A DNA stretch of 64,000 bases from Candidatus Aminicenantota bacterium (GTDB lineage Bacteria > Acidobacteriota > Aminicenantia > Aminicenantales > Aminicenantaceae). A program made the translations under genes and the position numbers. The stretch is taken from NCBI GenBank assembly GCA_014727835.1, contig WJMT01000070.1, forward strand, positions 62,001-126,000, in the 5' to 3' direction. Shown here piece after piece: positions 54,823 through 64,000 of this stretch (positions are counted from its first letter, which is position 1; each line of letters opens with the position of its first letter). The notes beneath the pieces are model-generated. The model searched no databases. It worked only from the letters and a program-made list of their open reading frames with translations, and was not told the origin of the DNA.

Positions 54823-55053
54823 ATGGCAAAGAGACTCTATCGATTGCAGAGTAATAAAATGATCGGAGGTGTGTGTGCAGGGATCGCCAGATATTTTGAT
54901 TTGGATGTATCTTTGATCAGATTGATCTTTGTGGGCATGGCTCTGGTCACTGCTTTATTCCCAATGCTGTTGTTTTATATTATGGCATGGATCATCATTC
55001 CAACAGAGGAAGAGAACGGCAAAAAAACAAAAAAGAAGAATTCCACTGGGTAA
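54823..55053 (+). CDS. PspC domain protein
   Basis: A 76-residue protein: KRLYRLQSNKMIGGVCAGIARYFDLDVSLIRLIFV is the classic PspC domain, followed by one membrane segment (LVTALFPMLLFYIMAWIIIP) and a lysine-rich tail. PspC takes part in phage-shock/envelope stress responses, but no pspA is in the window, so this is a stand-alone membrane protein. AGGAG lies eight bases before the ATG. The next gene follows after about 70 bases. Confidence 0.93.
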   Translation: MAKRLYRLQSNKMIGGVCAGIARYFDLDVSLIRLIFVGMALVTALFPMLLFYIMAWIIIPTEEENGKKTKKKNSTG

Positions 55054-55120
55054 GGGACCATAGGCATCAGCCAGAGGTTTGACTTCTTGTTGGTTATTGG
55101 TTATTTTAAGCATTATTCAA

Positions 55121-55798
55121 ATGTCTCCAGGAAAAAAAGTCACTTTCAGACACATCGCAGTTGAGGGAATGATGATGTCCGGAAAAACTCAATTGGTCAA
55201 ATCATTGTCTCAAAAAATCGGGGGGAGAGTTGTGTTTGATCAGGCAGACAATCCCTATCTGAAAAGCTTTTATGAAGAGAAAGAAGGTGCGGCGTTTCTT
55301 TCCCAGCTTGTATTTTTAGTGAACAGGTATCATCAGCAATCCGCCTTGCTGCAGAGAGATCTGTTTTCAGAAAGAGTCCTGTGTGACTACCTGTTTGAAA
55401 AGGATAAAATATATGCATACCAGACATTAACGGATGAAGAGTTGATTGTTTATGAGAAACTTTTTAATATTTTCTTTGAGAAGATTGCGAAGCCTGAACT
55501 GACCGTTTATCTTCAAATCACTCTTCCCACTCTTCTGAGCCGGATTAAAGGCAAGGGTTCAGATATTGAAAAAAACATTTCGGAAAAGTATTTGGAAGAT
55601 ATTCTGGAGGCTTTTGACTATTTCTTTTTCAATTATCAAGCTTCTCCATTATTGGTGGTCAAAGCAGATGATTTGGATTTTGAAAGTCCAGAACAAGTTG
55701 AAGACATCATTGAAAAATTAACCCAAATGAAAAAAAACACTCTCTATTATGTCCCTATTGGGAAAAAAAGCGGAAATAAAAGAGAGGATCAGAGATAA
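55121..55798 (+). CDS. Deoxynucleoside kinase family protein
   Basis: A 225-residue P-loop kinase: AVEGMMMSGKTQLVKSL near residues 12-28, EKEGAAFLSQLVFLVNRYHQ mid-protein, and SERVLCDYLFEKDKIYA near residue 85, the ERSxxDxxF-like motif of deoxyadenosine/deoxyguanosine kinases. It phosphorylates deoxynucleosides in salvage. The ATG at 55121 is preferred over a TTG 14 codons earlier that would add an unrelated hydrophobic tail. It precedes panB; kinases of this type are commonly found beside pan/folK genes. Confidence 0.85.
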   Translation: MSPGKKVTFRHIAVEGMMMSGKTQLVKSLSQKIGGRVVFDQADNPYLKSFYEEKEGAAFLSQLVFLVNRYHQQSALLQRDLFSERVLCDYLFEKDKIYAYQTLTDEELIVYEKLFNIFFEKIAKPELTVYLQITLPTLLSRIKGKGSDIEKNISEKYLEDILEAFDYFFFNYQASPLLVVKADDLDFESPEQVEDIIEKLTQMKKNTLYYVPIGKKSGNKREDQR

Positions 55799-55855
55799 AA
55801 GAGACTTTACCTCAATCCTGATGAATTAAGGCAGGATGGGGAGAAAGGAAGGCAG

Positions 55856-56716
55856 ATGTCCGAACAATCAACTCAAAGAGTTATCATTTCAGATCTCGTT
55901 AAGAAAAAAGAAAACAAAGAACACATCATTGCTCTCACAGCTTATGATTTCCCTTCAGCAAAGATCGTGGATCGTGCGGGAGTGGATATCATTCTAGTTG
56001 GGGATTCATTGGGCATGGTGGTTCTGGGATATGAAGATACCATCCCTGTGTCTATGGATGAGATGATCCATCACACGAAAGCTGTGACCAGGGGCACGAA
56101 ACGGGCTCTTGTGGTAGGGGATATGCCTTATATGAGCTTTCAGGTTTCAAAACGGGACGCGATCAAAAATGCTTTCCGTTTTATTAAGGAAGCAGGAGCC
56201 AGAGCTGTGAAAATCGAAGGAGCCAGTCCTTACAGATTGGAAATTATCCATGCGTTGATGGAAGCGGATATCCCGGTCATGGGTCATGTGGGATTGACTC
56301 CCCAGTCCATAAACCGGATCGGCAGTTTTAAAGTTAGGGGCAAAGACAAAAAAGAAGCTGATGTCATCATAACTCAGGCTGAGAAGCTTGAAGATGCAGG
56401 AGTGTTTTCCATCATCCTGGAATGCATACCTCTGGAATTGGCGCGGGTGATCACCCAGAGAATCAGTGTGCCCACCATTGGAATCGGGGCCGGGCCTTTT
56501 TGTGATGGGCAAATTCTTGTTTTTCATGACCTTTTGGGATATTCCAACGGATATTTGCCCAAATATGTCAAAAAATATGTGAACGTGAATGATATTCTGA
56601 TCAAAGCAATCGGAGACTATGTGAATGAAGTCAGTCATAAAAAATTTCCTTTAGACAAACATTCTTATCATTCCAAGACAATCAAAAAGGCTTTCAAGCA
56701 CTCTATGAAGTCATGA
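55856..56716 (+). CDS. panB: 3-methyl-2-oxobutanoate hydroxymethyltransferase PanB
   Basis: Adds a hydroxymethyl group from methylene-THF to alpha-ketoisovalerate in the pantothenate pathway. It keeps LTAYDFPSAKIVDRAGVDIILVGDSLGMVVLGYEDT, metal-ligand aspartates in VGDSLGM and VVGDMPYMSF, catalytic glutamate in VKIEGA, VMGHVGLTPQ, and ECIP. It is full-length for the family (286 residues, including a KKFPLDKHSYH tail). AAGGAAGG lies before the ATG. It overlaps panC by four bases (ATGA), so translation is coupled. Confidence 0.96.
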   Translation: MSEQSTQRVIISDLVKKKENKEHIIALTAYDFPSAKIVDRAGVDIILVGDSLGMVVLGYEDTIPVSMDEMIHHTKAVTRGTKRALVVGDMPYMSFQVSKRDAIKNAFRFIKEAGARAVKIEGASPYRLEIIHALMEADIPVMGHVGLTPQSINRIGSFKVRGKDKKEADVIITQAEKLEDAGVFSIILECIPLELARVITQRISVPTIGIGAGPFCDGQILVFHDLLGYSNGYLPKYVKKYVNVNDILIKAIGDYVNEVSHKKFPLDKHSYHSKTIKKAFKHSMKS

Positions 56717-57555
56717 AACGAATTCAAACAATCAAAGAAGTGAAGAATGAAATGTGCCGGTATCGGTCAGAAGGCCAGGTGATCGGTTTTGTTCCCACTA
56801 TGGGATATTTGCATGAAGGGCATTTGAGTCTGGTGCGAGAATCCATAAAGCAAACAGACCGCACAGCAGTGAGTGTTTATGTCAATCCCAAACAATTCGG
56901 GCCGGATGAGGATTATCTGCAATATCCTCGTGATATAGACAGAGACGCTGATGTTCTTGAGAAAGAAGGGGTCGATGTGTTGTTTACCTGCCAGGACAGG
57001 GAGATGTATCCAAAGGGATACAAAACATATGTGGAGGTGCAGGATTACCAAGATGTCCTGTGTGGAGCATCCAGGCCAGGACATTTCAGAGGAGTCTGCA
57101 CTGTGGTTTTGAAATTGTTCCAAATCATCAAACCAGACATCGCATTTTTTGGACAAAAAGATGCCCAGCAGGCAGTCATTCTAAAAAAAATGGTAAAAGA
57201 CCTAAACGCAGAGGTCAAGATTTCAGTCCATCCCATTGTCAGGGAAAAAGACGGCCTTGCGTTGAGCTCCCGTAATGCTCTGCTGAGGCCCAGACAACGA
57301 AAAGCAGCTCTTTGTCTGTACCAGAGCCTTCAGATCGCCAAACAGGCGATCCTTAAAGGTCAAACCGATTCTTTGAAAATCATCCATCTGATGAAGGAGC
57401 GAATAAACAAAGAGAAACAAGCCCAATGGGATTATGTTGAAATTGTGGACAAAAACAACCTGGAATCTCTTTCCAAGGTTATCAAGGGGGAGACTCTTAT
57501 TGCATTGGCAGTTTATATAGGTCAGGTGAGATTGATCGATAATATTATCATTTAA
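56713..57555 (+). CDS. panC: Pantothenate synthetase PanC
   Basis: Joins pantoate and beta-alanine with ATP. It has the nucleotidylyltransferase fold with VPTMGYLHEGHLSLVR (HxGH motif), SVYVNPKQFGPDEDYLQYPRD, GHFRGVCTVVLKLF, FFGQKDAQQAVILKKMV, and the KDGLALSSRN motif (KMSKS equivalent). 280 residues is standard. It is the middle gene of panB-panC-panD. Confidence 0.96.
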   Translation: MKRIQTIKEVKNEMCRYRSEGQVIGFVPTMGYLHEGHLSLVRESIKQTDRTAVSVYVNPKQFGPDEDYLQYPRDIDRDADVLEKEGVDVLFTCQDREMYPKGYKTYVEVQDYQDVLCGASRPGHFRGVCTVVLKLFQIIKPDIAFFGQKDAQQAVILKKMVKDLNAEVKISVHPIVREKDGLALSSRNALLRPRQRKAALCLYQSLQIAKQAILKGQTDSLKIIHLMKERINKEKQAQWDYVEIVDKNNLESLSKVIKGETLIALAVYIGQVRLIDNIII

Positions 57556-57572
57556 CCAAGGGAGTTATAGCA

Positions 57573-57926
57573 ATGAAAAGAATGATGCTCAAATCAAAAA
57601 TTCACCATGCCAGGGTTACAGACAAAAATGTCAATTATCAAGGTAGCATCACTTTAAATAAAGACTTGATCAAGCAAGCAGACCTGTTTCCTTTTGAACA
57701 GGTTCATGTTTATAATGTCTCCAATGGAGAGCGGTTTATCACTTATTTAATCAAAGAAGAGAAACATCCGGGAGTCTGTTGCATTAATGGAGCTGCGGCT
57801 CACAAAGTCAATAAAGGAGATAAATTGATCATTGCTGCTTATTCCTTGATGGAAGATGAAGAGGCTGATTTTTATTCTCCCAGAATACTGATCCTGGATG
57901 AGAACAACCAAATCAAATCTGGCTGA
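57573..57926 (+). CDS. panD: Aspartate 1-decarboxylase PanD
   Basis: A pyruvoyl enzyme that makes beta-alanine from aspartate, supplying panC. The proenzyme self-cleaves between G24 and S25 in YQGSITL, the serine becoming the pyruvoyl group. Other motifs are ARVTDKNVNYQGS, QVHVYNVSNGERF, GVCCINGAAAHKVNKGDKLII. 117 residues is standard. It sits 17 bases after panC with AGGGAG before the ATG, completing the panBCD operon. Confidence 0.96.
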   Translation: MKRMMLKSKIHHARVTDKNVNYQGSITLNKDLIKQADLFPFEQVHVYNVSNGERFITYLIKEEKHPGVCCINGAAAHKVNKGDKLIIAAYSLMEDEEADFYSPRILILDENNQIKSG

Positions 57927-57946
57927 GGGATTGAAAAAGAAGCCTG

Positions 57947-59410
57947 TCAGTCCAAATGATAATTGGGGGCTTCTTTGGTGATGATCACATTGTGAACATG
58001 ACTTTCCTGGACTCCTGCGGAAGTGGTTTTTATAAATCTGGCCTCTTTATGGAGTTCTTTGATATTTGAGCAGCCCGCATAACCCATGCCAGATCTGAGT
58101 CCTCCCTCCATCATTTGGATGACATGAGTGACGCTCCCTTTATAAGGAACACGTCCCTCGATTCCTTCAGGGACCAACTTTGACTTCTGGATTTCTTCCT
58201 GGAAGTATCGGTCGCTGGTTTTCCCCATTCTCATAGCTTCCAGTGAACCCATGCCTCGATAAATCTTGTAAGAACGACCCTGATAGATGATCACTTCCCC
58301 GGGCGATTCATCTGTGCCAGCTAACAGATTTCCCAGCATCACGGAGTCTGCTCCTGCCACAATGGCTTTGGTGATGTCTCCTGAGAATTTTATTCCTCCA
58401 TCCGCAATCAAAGGGATGTCCGATGCTTCTGCAATTTTATGGACATTGGCTATAGCTGTAATTTGAGGGATTCCCGCGCCTGATACGATCCTGGTGGTGC
58501 ATATCGATCCAGGACCCACCCCCACTTTCACAGCATCGATGTCCAGTTTGATCAAATCTTTGGCAGCTTCGGCTGTTCCGATATTTCCTGCGATGAGGTC
58601 CACATCCGGATATTTTTTTCTCAGTGCTTTGACCGTGTCCATCACTTTTTGTGAGTGTCCGTGAGCTGTATCCACGACCAGAACATCGCATTTGGCTTTG
58701 ATCAGTTCAGAAGCTCTTTCCATGGTCTCCTCAGCCACTCCCACCGCAGCTCCGACTCTGAGTTGTCCTAATTTGTCTTTGCTAGCATGAGGATACTGGA
58801 TTCTTTTGAGGATGTCTTTATAGGTGATGAGTCCTTTCAAATGAAACTTCTCATCCACCATGAGAATTTTTTCGATTTTGTGTTTGTGAAACAGCTTTTT
58901 GGCTTCCTCAATGGATGTTCCTAAGGGAACAGTCACCAGTTCCTTGGTCATTATTTTTTCGATAGGAAGGTTTAACCGGGTTTCAAACCGGATATCGCGA
59001 TTAGTGAGGATTCCCTTTAATTTATTATTGGAATCTGTAATGGGGAGTCCTGAGATCTGATATTTTTTCATAACTTCTTTGGCTTCGAATATGCGGTTTT
59101 GAGGCCGCATGGTGATAGGATTGACGATCATTCCACTTTCATGACGTTTGACCTTGTCCACCTCTTCAGCTTGTTTTTGGATGGACATGTTCTTGTGAAC
59201 AATCCCTATGCCGCCGTTTTGGGCCAGAGCGATCGCCATTTTTGATTCTGTCACTGTGTCCATGGCAGAGCTGATGACCGGTACGGACAGACTGATGTTT
59301 CGGCTTAATTTTGTACTGACATTGACTTCAGAGGGAAGCACATTTGATTTTGCCGGCATGATCAGCACATCATCAAATGTCAGCCCTTCTAATATTTCTT
59401 TATGAAGCAT
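57947..59410 (-). CDS. guaB: IMP dehydrogenase GuaB
   Basis: Oxidises IMP to XMP for GTP synthesis. A 487-residue TIM barrel with two CBS domains inserted at about 95-205 ([23 protein letters not shown] ... [14 protein letters not shown]). The catalytic loop [17 protein letters not shown] has its active cysteine near residue 302, plus [25 protein letters not shown] and the flap [23 protein letters not shown] lies before the ATG. It is on the minus strand next to secA. Confidence 0.97.
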   Translation of the reverse strand: MLHKEILEGLTFDDVLIMPAKSNVLPSEVNVSTKLSRNISLSVPVISSAMDTVTESKMAIALAQNGGIGIVHKNMSIQKQAEEVDKVKRHESGMIVNPITMRPQNRIFEAKEVMKKYQISGLPITDSNNKLKGILTNRDIRFETRLNLPIEKIMTKELVTVPLGTSIEEAKKLFHKHKIEKILMVDEKFHLKGLITYKDILKRIQYPHASKDKLGQLRVGAAVGVAEETMERASELIKAKCDVLVVDTAHGHSQKVMDTVKALRKKYPDVDLIAGNIGTAEAAKDLIKLDIDAVKVGVGPGSICTTRIVSGAGIPQITAIANVHKIAEASDIPLIADGGIKFSGDITKAIVAGADSVMLGNLLAGTDESPGEVIIYQGRSYKIYRGMGSLEAMRMGKTSDRYFQEEIQKSKLVPEGIEGRVPYKGSVTHVIQMMEGGLRSGMGYAGCSNIKELHKEARFIKTTSAGVQESHVHNVIITKEAPNYHLD

Positions 59411-59425
59411 TGTGTTCTCCTTGGA

Positions 59426-62032
59426 TTACCTTTTTTTTCTTCTCTTTTTCCTCTTTTTGGGGATAACAGATCGGGCCTTCTTGACTTTTCGAGTGGGGGA
59501 GCCTTCTGGTTTTTTGTAGTACATCTCCTGTTCTTTTCTCTCTGGCATTTCTGTTTTTTCCACGGGTTCAAGCAAGAATAAATATTTTAATGTCTCTTCC
59601 TCGATCCGGTCCATCATGGACTGAAACATATCAAAGCTTTCTCTTTTATATTCCACCAGAGGATCTCTCTGTCCGTATCCTCTCAAGCCGATCCCCTCTT
59701 TGAGGTGGTCCATTGCAAGCAGATGGTCTTTCCATTGAGAATCAATAACCTGGAGCATAATGATTCGTTCGAATTCTCTCATTCGTTCCGGGCCAAGCAG
59801 ATTTTCTTTTTCCTCATAAATATCATTCAGCATATGGATGGTTTTTTCTTTGAGTTCATGAAAATTGATGACTTCCCAATTGATGTCCCATTCATCCACT
59901 TCCACTCCGAATTGAGCATTGAGCGCATTCTGAAAACCTTCGATGTTCCAATCTTCCGGAGAATCTTCTTCATTGGTGTTGTTATCCATGATCCATTCGA
60001 TGATGTTGGAGGTGACTTCTTGGAGAAAGCTTTTCATGTCTTTTCCCTGAAGAATTTCTTTTCTTTGAGAATAGATGGACTCCCTCTGTTTGTTCATGAC
60101 ATCATCGTATTCGAGAAGGTGTTTTCGAATGGAGAAATTGCGAGCTTCTACCTGTTTTTGTGCTCTTTCAATGGACCTGGTGACCATTTTGTGCTCGATA
60201 GGAACTCCTTCATCCATGCCCACTCTGGACATAATCCCAGATATACGGTCGCTTCCAAAGATGCGCATGAGGTCATCTTCCAAGGAAAGATAAAAACGAG
60301 AAGAGCCTGGGTCTCCCTGTCTTCCGCTTCTTCCCCTCAATTGATTATCTATTCGCCTGGCTTCATGCCTTTCTGTTCCAATCACATGAAGCCCGCCTAA
60401 AGAGATGACTTTTTCTTTTTCCGGTTCAGTGGTGGACTTTGCTTTTTCCAGAGCTTTCTCTTTTTCTTCAGGATCGATTGAATCTGTATTCCCTTTGTTT
60501 TTCAGCATATCATCAGCAAGGGACTCAGGATTCCCTCCTAACAAGATATCCACTCCTCTTCCTGCCATATTGGTGGCAATGGTCACTGAACCGACTCTCC
60601 CGGCTTGGGCAATGATCTTGGCTTCTGACTCATGGTATTTTGCATTCAAAACACTGTGTTTGATCTTTTTTTTGTTCAGAAGTGAGCTGAGATGTTCGGA
60701 CTTCTCAATGGAAATGGTTCCAACCAGCACCGGCCTCCCTTTTTCATTGCTTTCCAGGATCTCATCAGTCACAGAGTTCCATTTTTCTTTGGCTGTGCGG
60801 TAAATCAAATCATCATATTCTTTTCTGATGAGTGTCTTGTTTGTGGGGATCTCCACCACATCAAGTTCATATATGGAATGGAATTCAGCTGCTTCAGTCA
60901 CAGCCGTCCCTGTCATTCCTGCCAGTTTGTCATACATTCTGAAATAATTCTGAAAAGTGATGGAGGCCAGAGTTTGGTATTCGGCTTCGATTCGAACATT
61001 TTCCTTGGCTTCAAGGGCCTGGTGCAGCCCGTCGCTGTATCTTCTCCCGGGCATGAGCCGACCTGTGAATTCGTCCACGATCACGACTTTTCCATTTTTG
61101 ATCATATAATCGACATCTTTTTTAAACAGATGATGGGCCTTGAGGGCTTGGTTGATGGAATGGATCAAGTCAATGTGGGAAATATCATAGAGATTGTCTA
61201 TGTGAAAATGCTGTTCTGCTTTTTCCACTCCTTCCTCTGTGAGAACAGCTGTTCTGGCTTTTTCGTCTAACTGGTAATGTTTGGATTTATGGAGTCTCTT
61301 AACCAGATTGTTGACTTTGTAATAGATGGATGTGGAGTCCTCAGTGGGGCCTGAGATGATCAAAGGAGTTCTGGCTTCGTCAATGAGAATGCTGTCTATT
61401 TCGTCGAGAATTGCATATTGATGTCCCTGCTGTACAAGGTCTGGAAGGCGAAATTTCATGTTGTCTCTCAGATAATCAAAACCAAATTCATTGTTGGTCC
61501 CATAGATCACATCTTTTTGATAAGCATCTTTTCGGTCGACTTCACTCATTTCATGCTGAATGGTGCCCACCTCAAGACCTAATGATTGATAGATCGGACC
61601 CATCCACTCCGCATCCCTTTTGGCTAAGTAATCATTGACGGTCACGATGTGAACACTGGTGTCTTTTTTCAAAGCATTGAGATATACAGGAAGAGTAGCG
61701 ACCAAAGTTTTCCCCTCTCCGGTTTTCATCTCAGCAATTTTTCCTTGATGGAGAGCCACTCCACCCATGATCTGAACATCAAAAGGCCTCATATGAACCT
61801 TTCTTTTTGCTGTTTCCCTGGCCACAGCAAAAGCCTCGATCAGAATGTCATCCAATGAGGCTCCATTCTCCAATTTTTCTCTGAGTTCGTTGGTTTTTTG
61901 TTTGAGTTGAGAGTCGTTCAGTTTCTGTACTTGAGGTTCGAGTTCATTGACCGCAAACACAAACGGTTGAAGTTTTTTAATGTCTCTTTCAGTTTTGGTT
62001 CCGAAAATTTTGTTTAATAGAGTGTTCAGCAT
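59426..62032 (-). CDS. secA: Preprotein translocase ATPase SecA
   Basis: The motor that pushes preproteins through SecYEG. It has 868 residues: Walker [15 protein letters not shown] near 103, Walker [108 protein letters not shown], then the scaffold and wing domains. The C-terminus lacks the usual zinc-binding CxCx8CH SecB-interaction motif and instead ends in a run of lysines and arginines. The guaB gene follows on the same strand after 15 bases. Confidence 0.97.
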   Translation of the reverse strand: MLNTLLNKIFGTKTERDIKKLQPFVFAVNELEPQVQKLNDSQLKQKTNELREKLENGASLDDILIEAFAVARETAKRKVHMRPFDVQIMGGVALHQGKIAEMKTGEGKTLVATLPVYLNALKKDTSVHIVTVNDYLAKRDAEWMGPIYQSLGLEVGTIQHEMSEVDRKDAYQKDVIYGTNNEFGFDYLRDNMKFRLPDLVQQGHQYAILDEIDSILIDEARTPLIISGPTEDSTSIYYKVNNLVKRLHKSKHYQLDEKARTAVLTEEGVEKAEQHFHIDNLYDISHIDLIHSINQALKAHHLFKKDVDYMIKNGKVVIVDEFTGRLMPGRRYSDGLHQALEAKENVRIEAEYQTLASITFQNYFRMYDKLAGMTGTAVTEAAEFHSIYELDVVEIPTNKTLIRKEYDDLIYRTAKEKWNSVTDEILESNEKGRPVLVGTISIEKSEHLSSLLNKKKIKHSVLNAKYHESEAKIIAQAGRVGSVTIATNMAGRGVDILLGGNPESLADDMLKNKGNTDSIDPEEKEKALEKAKSTTEPEKEKVISLGGLHVIGTERHEARRIDNQLRGRSGRQGDPGSSRFYLSLEDDLMRIFGSDRISGIMSRVGMDEGVPIEHKMVTRSIERAQKQVEARNFSIRKHLLEYDDVMNKQRESIYSQRKEILQGKDMKSFLQEVTSNIIEWIMDNNTNEEDSPEDWNIEGFQNALNAQFGVEVDEWDINWEVINFHELKEKTIHMLNDIYEEKENLLGPERMREFERIIMLQVIDSQWKDHLLAMDHLKEGIGLRGYGQRDPLVEYKRESFDMFQSMMDRIEEETLKYLFLLEPVEKTEMPERKEQEMYYKKPEGSPTRKVKKARSVIPKKRKKRRKKR

Positions 62033-62061
62033 TGTTTGACGCCCTTGAATATTTTCATAAG

Positions 62062-62090
62062 TTTTAACAGAAAAAGAGCTCAGTTGTCAA
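62062..62090 (-). promoter_or_regulatory. Putative secA promoter
   Basis: Minus strand: perfect TTGACA (62090-62085), 17-base spacer, TTAAAA (62067-62062), 30 bases before the secA ATG. It could drive secA-guaB. Confidence 0.55.
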
Positions 62091-62183
62091 TGAAAGCAAA
62101 AGATCAACTATGGGAAACTCTTGAATTTTTCACTTTCTTTATTTATTATCACTAGTTAAGTTTTTATCTTGTGGATAAAAGAA

Positions 62184-62420
62184 ATGACAAATTTAATTGG
62201 CTCTCCGAAACATAAAAAGTTGAAAATCATCAATATATCCGGGGGAACTGAAGTGCGCCGGAGGCTCTTCTCATTAGGAATACACAAAGGAGATATTGTT
62301 CAATTGGACACCCGCAGCATGTTCAGGGGACCGGTGCTGATTAAAAATCTTTCTACAGACACTTCTGTAGCTATAGGCAGGGGGATCGCCAGCAAAATAA
62401 CGGTTGATATTCTTGAATAG
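62184..62420 (+). CDS. feoA: Ferrous iron transport protein FeoA
   Basis: A 78-residue SH3-like protein: NISGGTEVRRRLFSLGIHKGDIVQLDTRSMFRGPVLIKNLSTDTSVAIGRGIASKITVDIL is the FeoA domain, a small cytosolic partner that supports the FeoB ferrous iron channel. ATG 62184 is chosen over an upstream TTG at 62169; the ribosome site is weak in both cases. Its last eight bases overlap the feoB start. Confidence 0.9.
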   Translation: MTNLIGSPKHKKLKIINISGGTEVRRRLFSLGIHKGDIVQLDTRSMFRGPVLIKNLSTDTSVAIGRGIASKITVDILE

Positions 62421-64000
62421 AAAACAGAACATCCCAGATATTGTGTTTATTGGTCAGCCCAACTGCGGAAAAAGCACGCTGTTCAATTCCATTGCCGGGC
62501 TCAAAGCCGTGACATCAAATTTTCCCGGCACCACAGTTAAACACACTCACAGTAAGGTCAATGTTCAGGGAAGATTGTTCAATATCATTGACCTTCCAGG
62601 GACCTATTCTCTGAATCCAGCGGATGAAGCTGAGAAAGTGGCTTTGACCCATCTTTTTATTGAGAAGCCAGATCTGGTGATCAATGTGGTTGATGCCTCC
62701 ATCCTTGGGAGAAGTCTTGAGATGACCATGGAACTGATGGAGCTTGATTATCCCATGGTCCTGGCTTTGAATATGATGGATCTGGCAGAGAAAAAAGGGA
62801 TAGATATTGATCCGGAAAAATTGGAGAAAAAGCTGGGGATTCCGGTTATCCCCACGGTTGCTTCTCATGGAAAAGGGGTCAAACAGCTTTTGGATGAAAC
62901 GATTTTTTGTCTGGATGAAGGATTGAAACCCCAACAGCTTTCCTGGTCCAAGGACGTAGAGGATCAGATCAAATATGTACAGGAAGTCATTCCAGATGAA
63001 TTCAAAAAAGTGGCCAATGACAGGTTCACTGCCATCAAATCCATAGAGCTGGACCGGCTTTCTTTTAATCGGATGCTCGATGAGATCAGTCCCTCTTTAA
63101 AGCAGAGGATTATGGAGGCAAGACGCCGCCTGAGAAATGGCCACGGAGTTCCGGCGTATGAAGTCATTGCAGCAGAAAGACATCACCTCGCACATAAATT
63201 ATTCGAAGATTGCTGTTGTGTGACCCGGAGAAAGAAATCCAGTCTCTCCGAAAGGATCGATGATGTGATCATGCATCCGTTTTGGGGATACTTTATTTTG
63301 ATGGGAGTTTTTTTGAGTTTTTTTTCGATCATTTTTTTAGTGGCCAGTCCGGTTGAAGAATGGCTCCTTGGTCCGCTGACCATGTTGAGAGAATCCCTTC
63401 CGGATTTGTTGGGATCAGGCGGTTTATTTTATGTGGCAGATGGAATTATCCAGGGAATTGCAGGAGGGATTGCAATCGTGCTCCCGTATTTCATCCCATT
63501 GCTCATCCTGATGTCCCTGCTTGAGGACATTGGATATTTATCCAGAGTCGGATTTTTGATGGATACGCTTATGCACAAGATCGGACTTCATGGAAAGTCG
63601 GTCACTCCTTTTATGCTGGGTCTTGGATGCAATGTTCCTGCTGTGGTCTCAACCCGGATTCTTGAGTCAAGGCGCGATAAAATCATGACCACTCTGTTGA
63701 TTCCCTTTATTCCCTGTTCTGCTCGAACCACTATTATTTTGGCCTTGGTTGCTTTTTATCTGGGCCCTGTATGGGCGGTGGGATTTTATTTTTTCAATAT
63801 GCTCTTGGTCGCTGTTTTAGGGAGAGCCCTTTCTTTGTTTTTCAAACGACCGTCTCCGGGGCTTATTCTGGAGATTCCTTCTCTGAAAATCCCTTCTCTT
63901 CCCAATATGATGAGAAAGGTCTATTTTCAGTTGAAATCTTTTATTGAGTTTGCCTGGCCCCTTTTGATAGCAGGGAGTATGGTTTTGGGGCTGCTTCAGT
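62413..64000 (+). CDS. feoB: Ferrous iron transporter FeoB (partial, runs off window)
   Basis: An open frame of 529 codons with no stop before the window end. The G domain has G1 GQPNCGKSTLFN, a GTTVKH G2 threonine, G3 DLPGTYSL and G4 NMMD. A linker region follows, then the membrane core with GLGCNVPAVVSTRILESRRDKIMTTLLIPFIPCSARTT, the conserved Gate motif with its cysteine. It imports ferrous iron under low-oxygen conditions. TTG 62413 within the feoA end is the likely start, since an ATG placed in this frame does not precede the G1 motif. The C-terminal second Gate half lies beyond 64000. Confidence 0.95.
   Translation, partial: MNRKQNIPDIVFIGQPNCGKSTLFNSIAGLKAVTSNFPGTTVKHTHSKVNVQGRLFNIIDLPGTYSLNPADEAEKVALTHLFIEKPDLVINVVDASILGRSLEMTMELMELDYPMVLALNMMDLAEKKGIDIDPEKLEKKLGIPVIPTVASHGKGVKQLLDETIFCLDEGLKPQQLSWSKDVEDQIKYVQEVIPDEFKKVANDRFTAIKSIELDRLSFNRMLDEISPSLKQRIMEARRRLRNGHGVPAYEVIAAERHHLAHKLFEDCCCVTRRKKSSLSERIDDVIMHPFWGYFILMGVFLSFFSIIFLVASPVEEWLLGPLTMLRESLPDLLGSGGLFYVADGIIQGIAGGIAIVLPYFIPLLILMSLLEDIGYLSRVGFLMDTLMHKIGLHGKSVTPFMLGLGCNVPAVVSTRILESRRDKIMTTLLIPFIPCSARTTIILALVAFYLGPVWAVGFYFFNMLLVAVLGRALSLFFKRPSPGLILEIPSLKIPSLPNMMRKVYFQLKSFIEFAWPLLIAGSMVLGLLQ

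Noticed and set aside
59705-60400. 231-aa antisense ORF inside secA
   Set aside because: Shadow of the SecA coding frame.
1-64000. CRISPR array, prophage, rRNA operon or intact transposase
   Set aside because: No regularly spaced direct repeats, phage structural genes, rRNA or transposase frames were seen on either strand.

Overview
The window is a gene-dense, low-to-moderate GC (roughly 40-45 percent by eye) bacterial chromosome segment carrying about 53 genes on both strands, one tRNA, and three copies of a short terminal-inverted-repeat element. The organism is a diderm: it has a TonB-dependent receptor, several lipoproteins, a periplasmic Spy/CpxP-like protein and a protein ending in an outer-membrane-barrel-like region. 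It probably lives anaerobically, as suggested by a tungsten-type aldehyde:ferredoxin oxidoreductase, a PflA-like radical SAM enzyme and FeoAB. Large secreted sortilin-like Asp-box proteins, an M20 amidohydrolase, a gamma-glutamyltranspeptidase-like enzyme and DUF3160/DUF3014/DUF4412 proteins recall Aminicenantes/Acidobacteriota-type genomes. That placement is an inference from gene content, not a phylogeny. Translation signals are mostly strong GGAGG-type sites, with a notable share of TTG starts. Many genes have TTGACA-N16/17-TATAAT-like promoters. Layout: 1-4019 holds a DctM-like permease, a 61-residue membrane peptide, the principal sigma factor rpoD (with a possible upstream leader ORF) and a TauE-type exporter. 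4043-10268 has a giant Asp-box protein, VanZ-like, unknown membrane-anchored and MATE genes. 10269-11042 holds an msrB/msrA chimeric pseudogene and a repeat element. 11055-18120 carries a DUF3160 lipoprotein, a YyaL/DUF255 protein, a two-component system and a THEP1-type NTPase. 18255-22655 is a small-molecule amide/peptide hydrolysis block (M20 amidohydrolase, GGT, an alpha/beta-hydrolase without its serine). 22671-27650 is a TonB receptor plus second Asp-box protein operon. 27884-39922 carries a sodium/alanine symporter, a 5'-nucleotidase-like lipoprotein, PhzF, DUF4412, PEBP, a metalloprotease/propeller/barrel fusion, TSUP, a Ste24-like M48 protease and a diguanylate cyclase. 39919-49237 has a PurF homologue without its catalytic cysteine, envelope proteins, a radical SAM protein, YqaA/DedA, surE, tRNA-Pro, a MerR regulator, a Spy-like protein, rarA and a 57-residue CxxC ORF. 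49238-53081 is a probable tungsten-enzyme module (HD protein, MobB-like GTPase with duplicated tail, AOR, MoaD-like carrier). 53088-57926 has an aldehyde dehydrogenase, PspC, a deoxynucleoside kinase and panB-panC-panD. 57947-64000 has guaB, secA, and feoA with a feoB that runs off the window. The most unusual signals are: (i) the three TIR elements, each 250-390 bp, flanked by TTAA or TTAA-like bases, all placed with the same end facing and 1-32 bp from a gene start; (ii) three enzyme homologues that have lost textbook catalytic or metal-binding residues; (iii) the AOR module with a tandemly duplicated MobB tail; and (iv) the broken msrB/msrA fusion. No CRISPR array, prophage, intact transposase or rRNA is visible.
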